This document shows, piece by piece, positions 35,994-47,010 of a DNA stretch of 64,000 nt. The stretch covers positions 11,385,023 to 11,449,022 of the forward strand of contig CM025856.1 of the NCBI GenBank assembly GCA_003952965.2, written 5' to 3'. How positions within the stretch are numbered: the first letter of the stretch is position 1; each line of letters starts with the position of its first letter. Under the pieces are notes generated by a model. The model searched no databases. It had not been told where the DNA came from and worked only from the letters and a program-made list of their open reading frames with translations. Made by a program: the position numbers and the translations under genes. The DNA is from Morella rubra. Taxonomy: Eukaryota > Streptophyta > Magnoliopsida > Fagales > Myricaceae.

Positions 35994-38900
35994 ATGGCTC
36001 CTGAGTTCTTTCTATTTGAAGTTCATTACGGTGGACGATTTAGTAGGCAATTCGGGTGCACTTACGTGGGAGGAGATGTAGGCATGTACGATGAACCCTA
36101 CGATCCAGATTGCCTATCATTCTTTAAGGTGGAGAGCATCGTTAAACCATTCAGTTACAAGGCGGGTGACCTTGTTTACTACAAGCAACCAACGAAAACT
36201 CTTGATGAAGGGTTGCAGCTTATATCATCTGACCATGATATTCTGGAGATGATGAGATGTCATTAGGGTCACTCCATCATAATATTATACGTGGTTTCAT
36301 TTGATGATATTGGGGTGGCCACAAATGTTGGTGAGGAGGTTGTACAGTCGGAGGAAAGGGACAGAAGTAGTTTGGGGTTGAATGATCCATTCTGGGATCA
36401 AGTTCTGAGCTCTGATGAAGAAGTTTTTGACGTGGGTGAAGACGAAGCTGACAGAGATGGTGCCGGAGCATCTGAAGTTAGACCTCCATCCTTATCTGGT
36501 GGAGATGTCGGATATACGACAGGGAGTGAGGGGGATAACGTATGTGACGATGAAGGGGGGGACCAGGGTCATGATGATTGTCATCATCACACAAGGAAAG
36601 GCAAGGCTCCTATGAAAGAAACCATGCAACAAGAATCAGAAGAGAGTGAAGGTAAATTGATAACATTGACTTAGTAGTTTTATATTTTAAGTACTTTGGC
36701 GGCTTTAAGTTCGATAACATGTCTCTAACAATGCACCTCCTTTTGTCAATGTATTGCAAGTAATGGCTCTGAAATGGCAAGAAGTGATGTCGTGGCCTCT
36801 CCTATAGTCAGTGATACAGGAGAAGACGCAAGCAGTTTGCCTGAGCCATATCGCGGACCTGAGTTTCATAAGAGAGACTTGGTTGCTCCAGTTTTGAAGC
36901 TCGGGATGAAGTTCCCATCCTCCAAACTTTTTAGAGATGCAGTACGTGAGGAAAACATATTGAAGGGTAAGGACATACACTTTAAGAAAAACTGCTCTGA
37001 TAAGATCATTGTCGTATGCCGGGACGCACCGCGATGCAATTATAGAGTATATGCACGGTGGATAAAGGGGGAAATGACATTCCAAATCAGAAGTTTAGAA
37101 AGTACCTATCGATGTACGAGGAAGTATTGGAGCTCGCTAGTGGGGTTTAGGTTTATAATCGATAAATATTTAGAGCAGTTCAAGACGTAGCCCAACATGC
37201 CAGTTGACTCCATAACTCAAGAAGTGAAGAGGTAGTGGAAGGTGGATGTTAGTGACTAACAAGTGTATCGTGCTAGGAAAAATGCATGAACTAGAGTGTT
37301 TGGGAAACATTCTGAGCAATATCATCGTCTCTGGGATTACAGCCTTGAGGATGTACGACTCAAGGTTTATAAGAGAGAGTTCAAGTGTTTGAGGTGAAGT
37401 GGAAGGTGGATGTTAGGATGTATCCCACCTAGAGTGTTTGGGAAACATTCCAATATCATCGTCCTGGGAGCAGCGATTGAGGGAGACTATTGTGTTCCCC
37501 CTGAGTTGACACCCATCTTCCAGCAATGCTATGTTTCGTTGGCAGCGATGAAGTCGGGGTTTAAGGAGGGCTGCAGGCCCTTGATTGGACTCGATGGGTG
37601 CCACTTGAAGGGTCCATTTAAGGGACAACTGTTGACTGCCGTCTCAAAAGATGCTAATGAAAACATGTATCCAATTGCGATGGCAGCGGTTGAGGCAGAA
37701 ACAAAGGATAGTTGGAGTTGGTTCCTCAAGATGTTGATCTCGTACTTGGGTCAACTGCCATTTTGTGGTTGGTCCTTCATTTTTGACCGTCAAAAGGTAC
37801 GATTTAGAGTTTATAAAGTTGCATTTTCATATGCTATATGTGTCATGTAATTTATTAAGTTTCACTTACATGTGTCATGTAGGGCCTTATACCGAGTTTT
37901 GATGAGGTATTACCTAATGCAGATCATCGCATATGCCTTAGGCATCTATATGCCAACTTCCGGGATGCTGGACACAAAGGCCTAGCATTGAAAGACAAGT
38001 TATGGGCTGCTGCATCTACTTACTCAGAGTACAAGTTTTTGGCAGTCATGGATGAGTTGAAGAAGCTGTCAGAACCAGCATGGAAGTATCTCAACGACAT
38101 CGACCTAAGACAATGGTCCAGGGCGTACTTCAATCCGGATGTCAAGTCTGATCTCCTAGTCAACAACCTCATGGAATGCTTCAACTCTTACATCTTGAAA
38201 GCCCGTGACAAGCCAATCATCTCCATGTTTGAGATGATTCAGAAGAAACTGATGAAACGATATCAATTGAAAAGGTCGGGCATGGAGAAGTATGAAGGAG
38301 CCATTTGCCCCAAAATTTTGGCGAAGCTTGAGGCTGCAGGCCAGGAGTCATGCCATTGTTTGCCAACATACGCTGGTCAAGGCCTATTTGAAGTGGAGCA
38401 TAGACACCAGCAATTTGTAGTTAACCTGCAACTTCGAAGTTGTGGTTGTCGGAAGTGGGACTTGACCGGTATACCGTGTCCCCATGCCTTCTCAGCCATT
38501 TTATACGATGGTGGGATACCTGAGAACTACGTACACCCTTGGTAAAGCAAAGACATGTACATATTGAGCTACGCTCCCATCATATACCCAATGCCTGATG
38601 AAAATCAATGGAGGAAAATAATCTACGATGTAGTTCAGCCTCTTTCTATTAGAATACAACCTGGTAGGCCGAAAAAACTCAAGAAAAGAGGTCAAGATGA
38701 GCCTCGCAGTAACGGTACACGGATGACGAAGACTGGAACACCAATGAAGTGTTCAGAATGCTAGGAGCTTGGACACAATAAGAGGACCTGCCTTAAGAGA
38801 AAGGCAGCAATGAGACGATCACACTTGAGAGCTCCAGCAGCCCCCTTTGTTGAGGGAGAATCTTTTGCATCAGCAGATGAGTTGGGACTGAATGAGGTAT

Positions 38901-39795
38901 GCCATACAACCTTTATTTGTTTAAGCAGCCAAATTATTAAACAGTCCAATGAATGTGATTTTTTTTTTTTGTAGTTGTTCTCCCCCCCGCAGCATCGATG
39001 CTAGCTCCACCATCTGTAGAACCTTCTCAATCTACCCAACCTGAAGTGCAAAATAAGAAAAAACATAAGAAGAAAACTGGAAGTTCTTCTCAACCTTCTC
39101 AAAGCTCTATGGCTAGAACAGATAGTCTAGTAGAGGTAATCTTGTGGCGGCTTTTGATGTCTTGTGGTACCTTCTTTTCTCATTTTGTTGATGGTTGCCT
39201 TAAGGATATAACCTGATGTAGGTGGGGTGTGGGAGAAGTAGTTTCTTATTATTTTTCTATCCTTTAATTCCATTGGAAACTTCTAAATCAATTGACTTGT
39301 AAGATCTAAAAGATAAACTAGGTGACTTTAGTGACTTTAATTCCATTTGGTTTCTGTGTTTTCTTAGGCATTGGCTCCAATACCCCAACTACTATGACTG
39401 CCTCTCAACCTGTTCCAGCAACTAGGAGGGCTGCACCAGAGCTCACCGTCCGTAGAAGCTACACATCACAACCGGACTCTTCCATTGCATCTAGAGTACA
39501 TCGAAGGTCTGCAAGGAAGGCTGCTGAAGTGGGCACGATGTCAAGTGCAGGGGCTAGCCAAGGGGAACGTGAGATTGTAGACTTGACTATACCAGAGAAT
39601 AGGCCGAGTCAAACATCAACACATCCCATATCCTGGTGTACCCCAGATACTCTGTGGGCCAAGTTTGGCCCTGGTTTTATGGCTGTACAGCAGCAGACAG
39701 TTGGAAGCTCCAACAACGTGGTGGTCCCAACCATTGATCAGGCCATACAGAGAGTTGAAGAAAGGAAGAAAAGAAAGACAGCTCAGAAAAAATGA
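35994..39795 (+). pseudogene. MURA-like MULE transposase (several stops)
   Basis: ATG at 35,994 opens a PB1-like N-terminal domain (FFLFEVHYGGRF...CTYVGGDV) with a stop at about 36,264. An acidic linker, a MuDR DNA-binding region (36,774-37,190), then the MULE core follow: IGLDGCHLKGP (first Asp) near 37,590, FDRQK near 37,790, and an intron at 37,796-37,882 leading to LIPSFDEVLPNADHRICLRH. The NNLMECFNSYI region is near 38,165, and a SWIM finger (CGCRKWDLTGIPCPH) near 38,435-38,490. A C-terminal CCHC knuckle (CSEC...GHNKRTC) is cut by a TAG at 38,761. The tail exon is 39,369-39,795. Stops at 37,188 and 37,232, a partial internal duplication near 37,400 and others make it inactive. Confidence 0.85.
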
Positions 39796-40184
39796 GTTTT
39801 GTTTTGTAGATGGCTCTCCTTATGTAAATTTGTTCTGTTGGGTCTGCTTATGTAAATTTTGTTTAGTTGGATATGTGCATGTCACTTTTGTTATCTACAT
39901 GGGTGTGGTTATATAACTTTGTCTCCTGGATTGAACTGAAACAAGCACTTTTGTTATGTAAATCAAACATGTGCATTTTACACTTTTGGAATATGCACTT
40001 TTGGAAACTTTGTGTTAATGGATATGTGCATCTTGCACTTTTACACTTTGCTATGTTTCTCAATTAACAACAGGTTACAATAGCCTATAAAAGTAGGCAT
40101 CATTACGTCTAACATGCACATTACAAAATAAGCCTCTCAAAGTAGGCATGTCAAATAGCGAAACTACGATTACACTTTTTCGCA

Positions 40185-40795
40185 TTATGGTGCCAAGGCT
40201 GGGCAAACACCCACTACCTTCCTCCTGACATACATTGAGGGCAACATCAATAAGAACAACACACAAATCACCATGAATGATATTAACAACAGTCTTCTGT
40301 AGAATTTTAACTCTTCATTGTGACTGAATTTTGCGGAAGCCAACTCTAAGCGAAGCCGGTTTCTCAGATTGCATTCCACAGTCAAACTTGTCTTCAAAGA
40401 GTCCTCCTCCTCCATGCGTGTCTTCTCATGCCTCTCCCGAAGACGTCTTAAAACCCTCCTTCCATGAACACACATAGGAGGATCAAACCAACTGAAAAAT
40501 TGGCATGATCTCCAAATCTGACATTATATCAAATCTGGTGAAACCACCATTAAACACGGGTAAACAATGGACTAACTTATTGTTAACACAGAGTGAAAAC
40601 TAAATTCTAAAAGTGGAAGACAATGGATTATATTATGGTTAACACAGCTAAAAAACCTTCTACCAAAGTTTCTCTTCCGTGTAGGCAATTTTCAAGCATG
40701 AATGAACCCCGCACCAACAAACAGGGTTCTTCTTGGAATCTCCAGCCCAACTGGTAGCTGAACCTCCACTACTTGGTGAAGACTGTGCATCACTG
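40185..40795 (-). pseudogene. GRF-type zinc-finger, coiled-coil, single-TM protein inside the MULE
   Basis: A minus-strand exon of about 40,647-40,795 has CWCGVHSCLKIAYT and, one base out of frame, NFGRRFFSC. After an intron, exon 40,185-40,517 has SCQFFSWFDPPMCVHGRRV, a charged coiled-coil (ERHEKTRMEEEDSLK) and a hydrophobic helix (LLLISFMVICVLFLLMLP) near the C-terminus. The C-x-C...NFGRRFF-C...C-x-F-F-x-W pattern is the GRF zinc-finger signature. Its place at the end of a MULE, transcribed against the transposase, recalls mudrB of maize MuDR in layout only. One frameshift makes the present copy a likely pseudogene. Confidence 0.65.
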
Positions 40796-41291
40796 AGTAA
40801 ATAATACAATTCATTACGTGTATTAAAGGAAGAAATTTAACTATTCGGGCAAAATGGGAAGGATGCAGTTTAATTAAAATGATGAGGCAGAATAATGAAA
40901 AAAGGGGCAAACTAGCAAAAATAAGACATGGGTTACCAGTGTCACATAGAACACTAGGGCACGAAGGAGCCGAAGAAAATATGCAACAGAAGCCTAAGAA
41001 AATATGCAACCAGATGCAAATCCTAAAATTAAGTAAATCCAGAACACAGCACGATGGGGCAACGAAGGAGCCTAAGAAAATATACAGGTAGAAGCAAAAT
41101 AAGCCACCAGAAATAGTTGCTTGTCCTTGGAGCACGAAGGTTGCTTGTCGTTGGAGCTCGCTAGCATGCTGGGGTACAAAGATTGCTTGTCGTTGGAGCT
41201 CGCTAGGGCTCGAAAGCTTCAAACGGAAATAGTTGCTGTCGGGTGGGGGAGTAGCTTAACGTCTATATTTATAAAAGAAGGGCAAAACGGG

Positions 41292-41436
41292 AAGTTCGCA
41301 TTATAATTGGTCATGTGGACGGCACGTGATGCGTTTGCCGTTAGATATAACGGGCATTTGAGGTGGAGAGTGCTTTTTAACGAAAACGGGTAGTTTGATG
41401 TATAAATCTAACGAAATGAATAAAAGTGGGTGCGCA
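41292..41436. repeat. MULE right terminal inverted repeat
   Basis: Inverted partner of 34,931-35,057. It carries gcattataattggtcat, ataacgggcatttgaggtgg, gggtagtttgatg and ataaaagtgggtgcgc. Confidence 0.8.
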
Positions 41437-41481
41437 TTAAAAATGACCTCAAAGTTCAGGGGTGCAAAGTGAATTTTCCCC

Positions 41482-44400
41482 AAAAAATAAATATACATGT
41501 GAGATAATAAACTAAGAAACAATAATGGGCATTATTATAAAAAAGAAATAAAACCTTACGATGAAATTATTCTAATTAGTCCTCATTGATCTCAATCCGA
41601 GCCACTCGTGAGTTAAAAGTTATTCCTAATAATTTAGGACAAAAACAACATGTTTAAATCTTCATAAATAACTAGAATTTACAAAATTAAAAAACTAACC
41701 AACATGAGACATTTTAAATAAATACCTGATTACTTGATTCTAATGCCTCATAGACTCTCAACTTCTCCAACTTTCTAATTTAATTGGATCCTTCAATCAA
41801 TTTTGAGAGCTCACAATAGCCTCAATTGTGACCGGAGACAAAGAACTCCGGAAATGATCAAGCACACAACCCCCAGTGCTAAATGCTGACTCACTAGCAA
41901 TTGTGGAAACAAGCATAACCAGCACATCCCTTGCCACCCTCGCAAGTATGAGATATTTGGATTTATTATTCCCCAATCAAGCCAAAATAATATAGGATGG
42001 GGTATTACGTGACTCACACCTATCTGTTAGATATGCATCAATTTCGAACTTCACATGGTCAACTTCATGATCTTGCTCATACATCTCAAAATAAGGGACG
42101 TCTACTATGTCACTAGAGCCAGAGGCATCATCCATAGTAAATCAAAACTAGCAAATGGCGGAGGCTCAAAACTCTATGTCATGAGAGCATACAAATCAAA
42201 TAAGATTCAAATAATTAAAAGAAATAAATTAGAATATACAAATAATATACAAATCAAATAAGAATCAAATAATTAAAAGAAATACATTAGAATCTACAAA
42301 TAATATACCTGTGGACGTGTCATGCTTGAATCTCCATAGACTATGTTATAATCATTAAACAAATCATCTTACAAACACTTTGTAGATTATATCAAAGTAC
42401 TTGCCAACTCCGGTGTATATATTTTCTTCAACCAATGCTCTACCACACCCAATTTGCCTCTAGGATCAAGCACACTTGAAATGAATATTATCATGTTCAA
42501 TTTCTCCACATTGCTCCAATACTTATCATACTTAAGCTTCATCTCTATTGCCATGTTGCACACCACTACATTGTCATTGTTCAACATTCTAATCAAATGT
42601 GACTGAATTTAACAAAGTTCAGGGAAGATGATATTTGATGTGACATACAAAGAGCCAGAAAGTTTGACAGTAGCATCAAAGAAGACCTTCAAAAACATAA
42701 CAAAAATCTTTATCTTCTCCCAATCTGCCCTCGTGGGAGGTCCAAGTCCATCTCCCGCATTACATGCACGAACAAACCTAGAATCATCAATCTCTAATCT
42801 TAGAAAGGCTGCTTGAAACCTTTTTGCAGTCTCCAGCATGAGATATGTTGAATTCCATCTAGTTTGCACATCAAGAGATACCAATTTCTTTGTATCAATA
42901 TTTATCTTCTCATCACAAAGGTTAACTGTAACGGAAAAAATATTCTCAATACCCTAATCAAGTAAACAAGCCTCCAAATATTTTTCTCAATTGTTTTCCC
43001 ATTGTGATTAGGAACTTGACAGAAGTTTATAATCTTTTAGCGCAACTTCCAATCATTATCAACAAAGTGTGATGTGAGAGTCATGTAATTTAAGTTCTGC
43101 ACTAAGGTCCATGTGTCGGTAGTCAAACTAACTCCATATGTAAATGAATTAAAAAGTCCCTTCACTTTCTCCTTCTCATCTTGATAAATCTTTAGAATAT
43201 CTATTTGCACAGTTTGGCGAGAAGGTATTTGAAAACTAGGTACAAGACTTAACAAAGGCCTTAAAACCTTGAACGTCCACTACCTTGAATAGCATCTCAT
43301 CAATAATACACATCTCTGCAAGCCTTTGCCTTGATACACTGGATTATACCTATGAGCTATTAAACTAGACCCAATATTGTCACTCTCTCCTTCAGTGGCT
43401 GCATTACCAATCAAGTGTGTTTGATATTTATCCATTGGACCTTTTATCTATTCATAGGATTTTTCTCACACTTCAATACATGATTTTTAAGGGTTGAGGT
43501 ACCAATTTTGTTACTGTCACAAGGATACTTCTTCCCACAATAGTTACAAAAGCACATGGGGTATGAGGGATCACAATCTGTCTTCTTTGTCATGTGTTTC
43601 CATACCATGAATGCTTTACGTTTTGGAGGCAGACAACTTTGGTTAGTAGGGGTAGGACTAGGACTAAGGATATCTTGGCTAGACTCTAAATCAATTACAA
43701 GAGGCATAGACGGTGCTCCCTACCCTCTACGGTTGGTTCAGATTGATTATCCATCTAGCAAATGTGAACAAACAATCACATGATAGTCAATATTATTTAC
43801 AACTCATAAATCAAATCACAATTATGCCAAATCACAATTTTTCAAGCACACTCAATAGGCTGCCAAATCACATATATTTATGCCAAATCAATAGGAACAA
43901 ACAACCCCTAATTGCACAACAGCAGCTGCAAAAATAAATGTGAAGAATGCATAGTTCATCCTCTCTACAAAAACCGAATGAGCTTATACCAAGGATAGTG
44001 CCCAGAGCAAAAGCTAGAAGATTAAAGAAAATAAAAATTTGCAAGAGGGAGAAAATTAAATAGTGAAAAAAGTTAACTGGAAAAACGTCGATTCAACCTT
44101 GTAGAAAAGTATCTGACAGATATTGAAATCATAGCAATTCTAATGCATCAAAAGCAATCCTATCGTGAAGTGAACCCAGTTTCAAACCAAAAAGAACTTT
44201 GACATGAATAAAAGGTTTTCCTTAACAAGAAAGATCTCTGCCGCTCTTCCCTTATAAGTGCAACAGTATAAACATTCAAAAATCAAAACTTCCCCAAGAA
44301 TTTCACAATCACAGAGCACCAATTCGCACGCCTAGAACTAAGCCTAAATTTTATGCTAATTAATTAGCAATGGCACATCAATGAGAGAGAGATCAAAAGA

Positions 44401-44880
44401 ACTAAGAAGTTACCTGAGAGATGAGAGAGGGAGAGACACACGGCAAGGGAAAGAGAGAGACACACGGCAGCAAAGTCCAGACGTCATTTGCAGCTTCAGG
44501 CGAGATGGTGGTGGTGTGGTTGGGGGCTGGGGTGAACTGCGAAGAAGAGGGGAGGGGGAAGAGAACTGAGGTGAGTAGGAGGTCGGAGGGGAGGGGGCTA
44601 TTGCCGTCAAAAGAAGAGAGGGAGGGGGGCTGTGCGTGAAATGTTAGGGTTTTTTTTGGTTGAAAGGTGAGTGGATCGAAATTTGAATATTAGTTTTTTT
44701 TAATGATTGGTTCAAACCGGTCTAGAGCAGTATACTCCGGTCCGGTACCGGTTTTTCTATGTGTGAAACTGAGACCGAATCGAAGTTTACCAGTTTCATC
44801 GAACCGGCCATTTTGGTAAATTATTTCCCATCAGTTTGGCTAGAACCGGTCCGGTTCGGCCGATTTCTTGGACACCCCTA
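41482..44880 (-). mobile_element. hAT DNA transposon, internally deleted
   Basis: The minus strand encodes a broken hAT transposase (41,815-43,707). The right end (44,690-44,880) carries subterminal 'ccggtccggttcggcc'-type motifs and the terminal sequence CTTGGACACCCCTA, a hAT-style TIR. The 5' leader (44,380-44,660) is GA-rich. The matching left TIR was not found next to the MULE end, so the left side is probably lost or diverged. The base block after the right end, GTATTGAG, is intact in the sister site at 54,927. Confidence 0.75.
41815..43707 (-). pseudogene. hAT transposase (zf-BED type), catalytic core missing
   Basis: Read on the minus strand: a BED zinc finger at 43,444-43,640 (CFCNYCGKKYPCDSNKIGTS...LKNHVLKC), then an RNase-H-like start (GVSLTTDTWTLVQNLNYMTL) at 43,037-43,255, then IENIFSVTVNL at about 42,940. 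It jumps straight to the VSLDVQTRWNSTYLML region (42,609-42,884), skipping the usual DNAS...CCAHILNL part. DUF4413-like sequence lies at 42,387-42,596 and the C-terminal dimerisation motif (ARVARDVLVMLVSTIASESAFS) at about 41,880-41,950. Frames are broken in several places. The protein cannot transpose as it stands. Confidence 0.85.
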
Positions 44881-45193
44881 GTATTGAGCTATGCAACTCT
44901 TTTATGTGGATCATTATTATCACTAGCTCTTATAGTCATCACATTTCGAAAAGTCATAAGGACTTTTGAGAAAAGCAATAATAAGTTATTTTCCTTTGAT
45001 GAGATTCACGAAAGAAACAATCTTTTAGGGAACAATTCTTTGATTTTTTCTAGAAATTATTATAGGTCTCAATTGATTCAACAATTGGATCATTGAATTA
45101 TCGTATTATTGGGATAGGATTTATTTTTTTAACTATTGGTATTCTTTTGGGAGCATAATGGGCAAATGAAGCATGAGGCTCATATTAGAATTA
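44881..45193 (+). pseudogene. ccsA: Plastid ccsA fragment in the nucleus (NUPT), copy A
   Basis: Frames encode [21 protein letters not shown], then [20 protein letters not shown] and a LTIGILLGA stretch. All are recognisable parts of the plastid cytochrome c biogenesis protein CcsA. Stops replace tryptophan and other codons near the end (GA-stop-WANEA-stop). It is part of the duplicated unit. Confidence 0.85.
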
Positions 45194-45290
45194 TAGCGGA
45201 CAACTTTTCACAGATAATCTTCTCTTTTTTGCGAAAGCAACATCTCAAGAAGTGGAAGTTATTACTAACTATCTGGAGAATAATCAGGGG
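45194..45290 (+). mobile_element. LINE reverse-transcriptase scrap fused to the ccsA fragment, copy A
   Basis: Directly after the ccsA part, a frame reads TDNLLFFAKATSQEVEVIT. This resembles the FADDLLLFAKAT region of plant LINE reverse transcriptases, which holds the catalytic ADD (here degraded). It is about 30 codons, clearly a fragment. Confidence 0.6.
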
Positions 45291-45516
45291 TGTTACATCC
45301 TCCTCCATCTTAAGATTAATTCGGTCCTCGAAATTTGGTAAGGTTTGAAACAAGAAAATATTCATAAAGTTTTGACAAATAAATACAAGGGCTAGCTCTT
45401 ACTATCACAGAACTCCTTGGTACTAATCTCCAAAGGTTTTATATCCTTAATCATCTTCAATGACATTATCTTCCATTAGTAATCATAGTTCTTTAGCACA
45501 TATTGTGCTAAGCCCA

Positions 45517-46364
45517 AATTGTTCTGCAATATTTTGCTAAAATTTACCAACTAAAAGAGCTATAGGACACATTAATTACAACCTGTATGTACACTTTAGT
45601 CCACGAACTCAACCATCAAATGAATTATCCAACCTGAAAATTCCAAAATCCTGTACAGACCCATCAATGGTTCACAATCAACATAAGGCTGATCACTTAG
45701 TGGGCCGTGCCAGAAAGAAGGAAATACAATTTTTCTCTTCCAAGCAAATATGCTCCTTTTCATTCTCCTTTGTTTCTTCCTTGAACGATTCAATCTAAAA
45801 ATGGTGAAACCATATTTGTTGACATTGATCACCAGTTAACCAAGATGATTATTGTTTTGTTATTCTCTCCATAGCTCTTAGATTTTGGTACAAAAATATG
45901 GCCAAAGATAGACTGGATTCGGTTTGAGAGTTGGATGTACTCGTTAATGCATGCAAATAAAGAGAAGTTAATTAGATATATTGTGAAAATTATTTTGAGA
46001 ACAATTTCGTAATCACTTTTTTTACAAATTGTAACAAATTTTCACAAACTCCAACACTTATTTTCACAAACTTGAACAACTTTTACAAACTCTAACATTT
46101 TTTTACAAACTCCAACAATAGAATGTATACTACCTCTCATAAAAAAAATTTCAATAAAAAAAAATATTTTGTCCATCCACACAAGGCCAAGAGAAAAATA
46201 ATTTAGACTAAACAAAGTGAAAAGAGATGAGAGAGACACAAAGTTTAAGTTGTTTTGATACCTGTTAAAATTAAATATAAGAAAAAATAATTTATAAGAG
46301 AAAGAGAGAAAAGAGATGAGAGAGATACAAGGTCTAAATGGTTCAGTCTATAGATCTACCTCCG
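45517..46364. other. 848-bp segment present only in copy A
   Basis: Copy B joins the two flanks directly at about 55,567. The segment has no recognised coding sequence. At 46,018-46,130 a 20-22-bp unit (ttttcacaaactccaacac) repeats five times. The segment could be an insertion in A or a deletion in B; no TIRs or target duplication seen. Confidence 0.55.
46018..46130 (+). repeat. 20-22-bp minisatellite, five units
   Basis: Repeated 'ttt(t)(c)acaaact(c/t)(c/t)aac' units with slight variation. Confidence 0.7.
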
Positions 46365-47010
46365 CAGTGAGAAATCTCAGCTCATGGCATTTTTATACTC
46401 ACTAGTGTAAAAATAAGATAATAAGGAGATTTTATTTATAAATCCCCGATCATGGAACAATGATTTACATGCTTTAATATATATGCAAAAATTGTTCCCT
46501 AATAAGCCAATGAAGTCATGCCCATCATTAAAGAATAACCACTAACAAACTTGATCTTTCTTTAGATAGCAGTAAGTAGGAGGAACACTCAATTATTCTC
46601 TCAATTATATAAAAATAAGTTTTTTTTTTTTTTGTGGAGAGAGAAAAAGAACAGGAGTACCTACAATTTCAACAAGATCAGGGAGACAAAATCTGTAGAG
46701 AAGTCTATCACAGCTCAAAGAGGAATTAGAATCCTATGCAGTGAATTAGTAAGCAGACAAATCTCATAGTAATAATGCTCACTTTTAAATATTGGATTTA
46801 CATTTATATCTTTATGAGTTATATAACCTAATAACAAAAAAAGGGGAGAAAATCACTTTGAGCCCCCGAATCTGGCAAACAATCTAAAAGCATCTATCTT
46901 CAACTGTTGTCCTGACAGTGTAACTATTTGTGACAGCTCCTTTACAAAAGAATGTAAAGAAACAGCAAAGAAATCTCATAATATTTGTTTTCTTCCCAAA
47001 TACCTATGGG

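Larger units (their letters stand above)
34900..41481 (+). mobile_element. MULE (Mutator-like DNA transposon), about 6.5 kb, decayed
   Basis: Long inverted repeats lie at 34,931-35,057 and 41,292-41,436, sharing GCACCCACTTTTAT, CATCAAACTACCC, CCACCTCAAATGCCCGTTAT and ATGACCAATTATAATGC. The right end continues to 'ttcactttgcacccctgaac' read inward. Inside are a MURA-type transposase gene on the plus strand and a convergent minus-strand ORF with a GRF zinc finger. The left outermost end is diverged and no 9-bp target duplication was established. Internal stops make it non-autonomous now. Confidence 0.85.

Noticed and set aside
36705..37085. 126-codon minus-strand frame
   Set aside because: Opposite the DNA-binding domain of the MULE transposase; no family recognised.
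40692..41222. 176-codon minus-strand frame upstream of the GRF exon
   Set aside because: Hydrophobic, repeat-derived text partly in the wrong frame for the GRF exon; treated as MULE non-coding end plus exon shadow.
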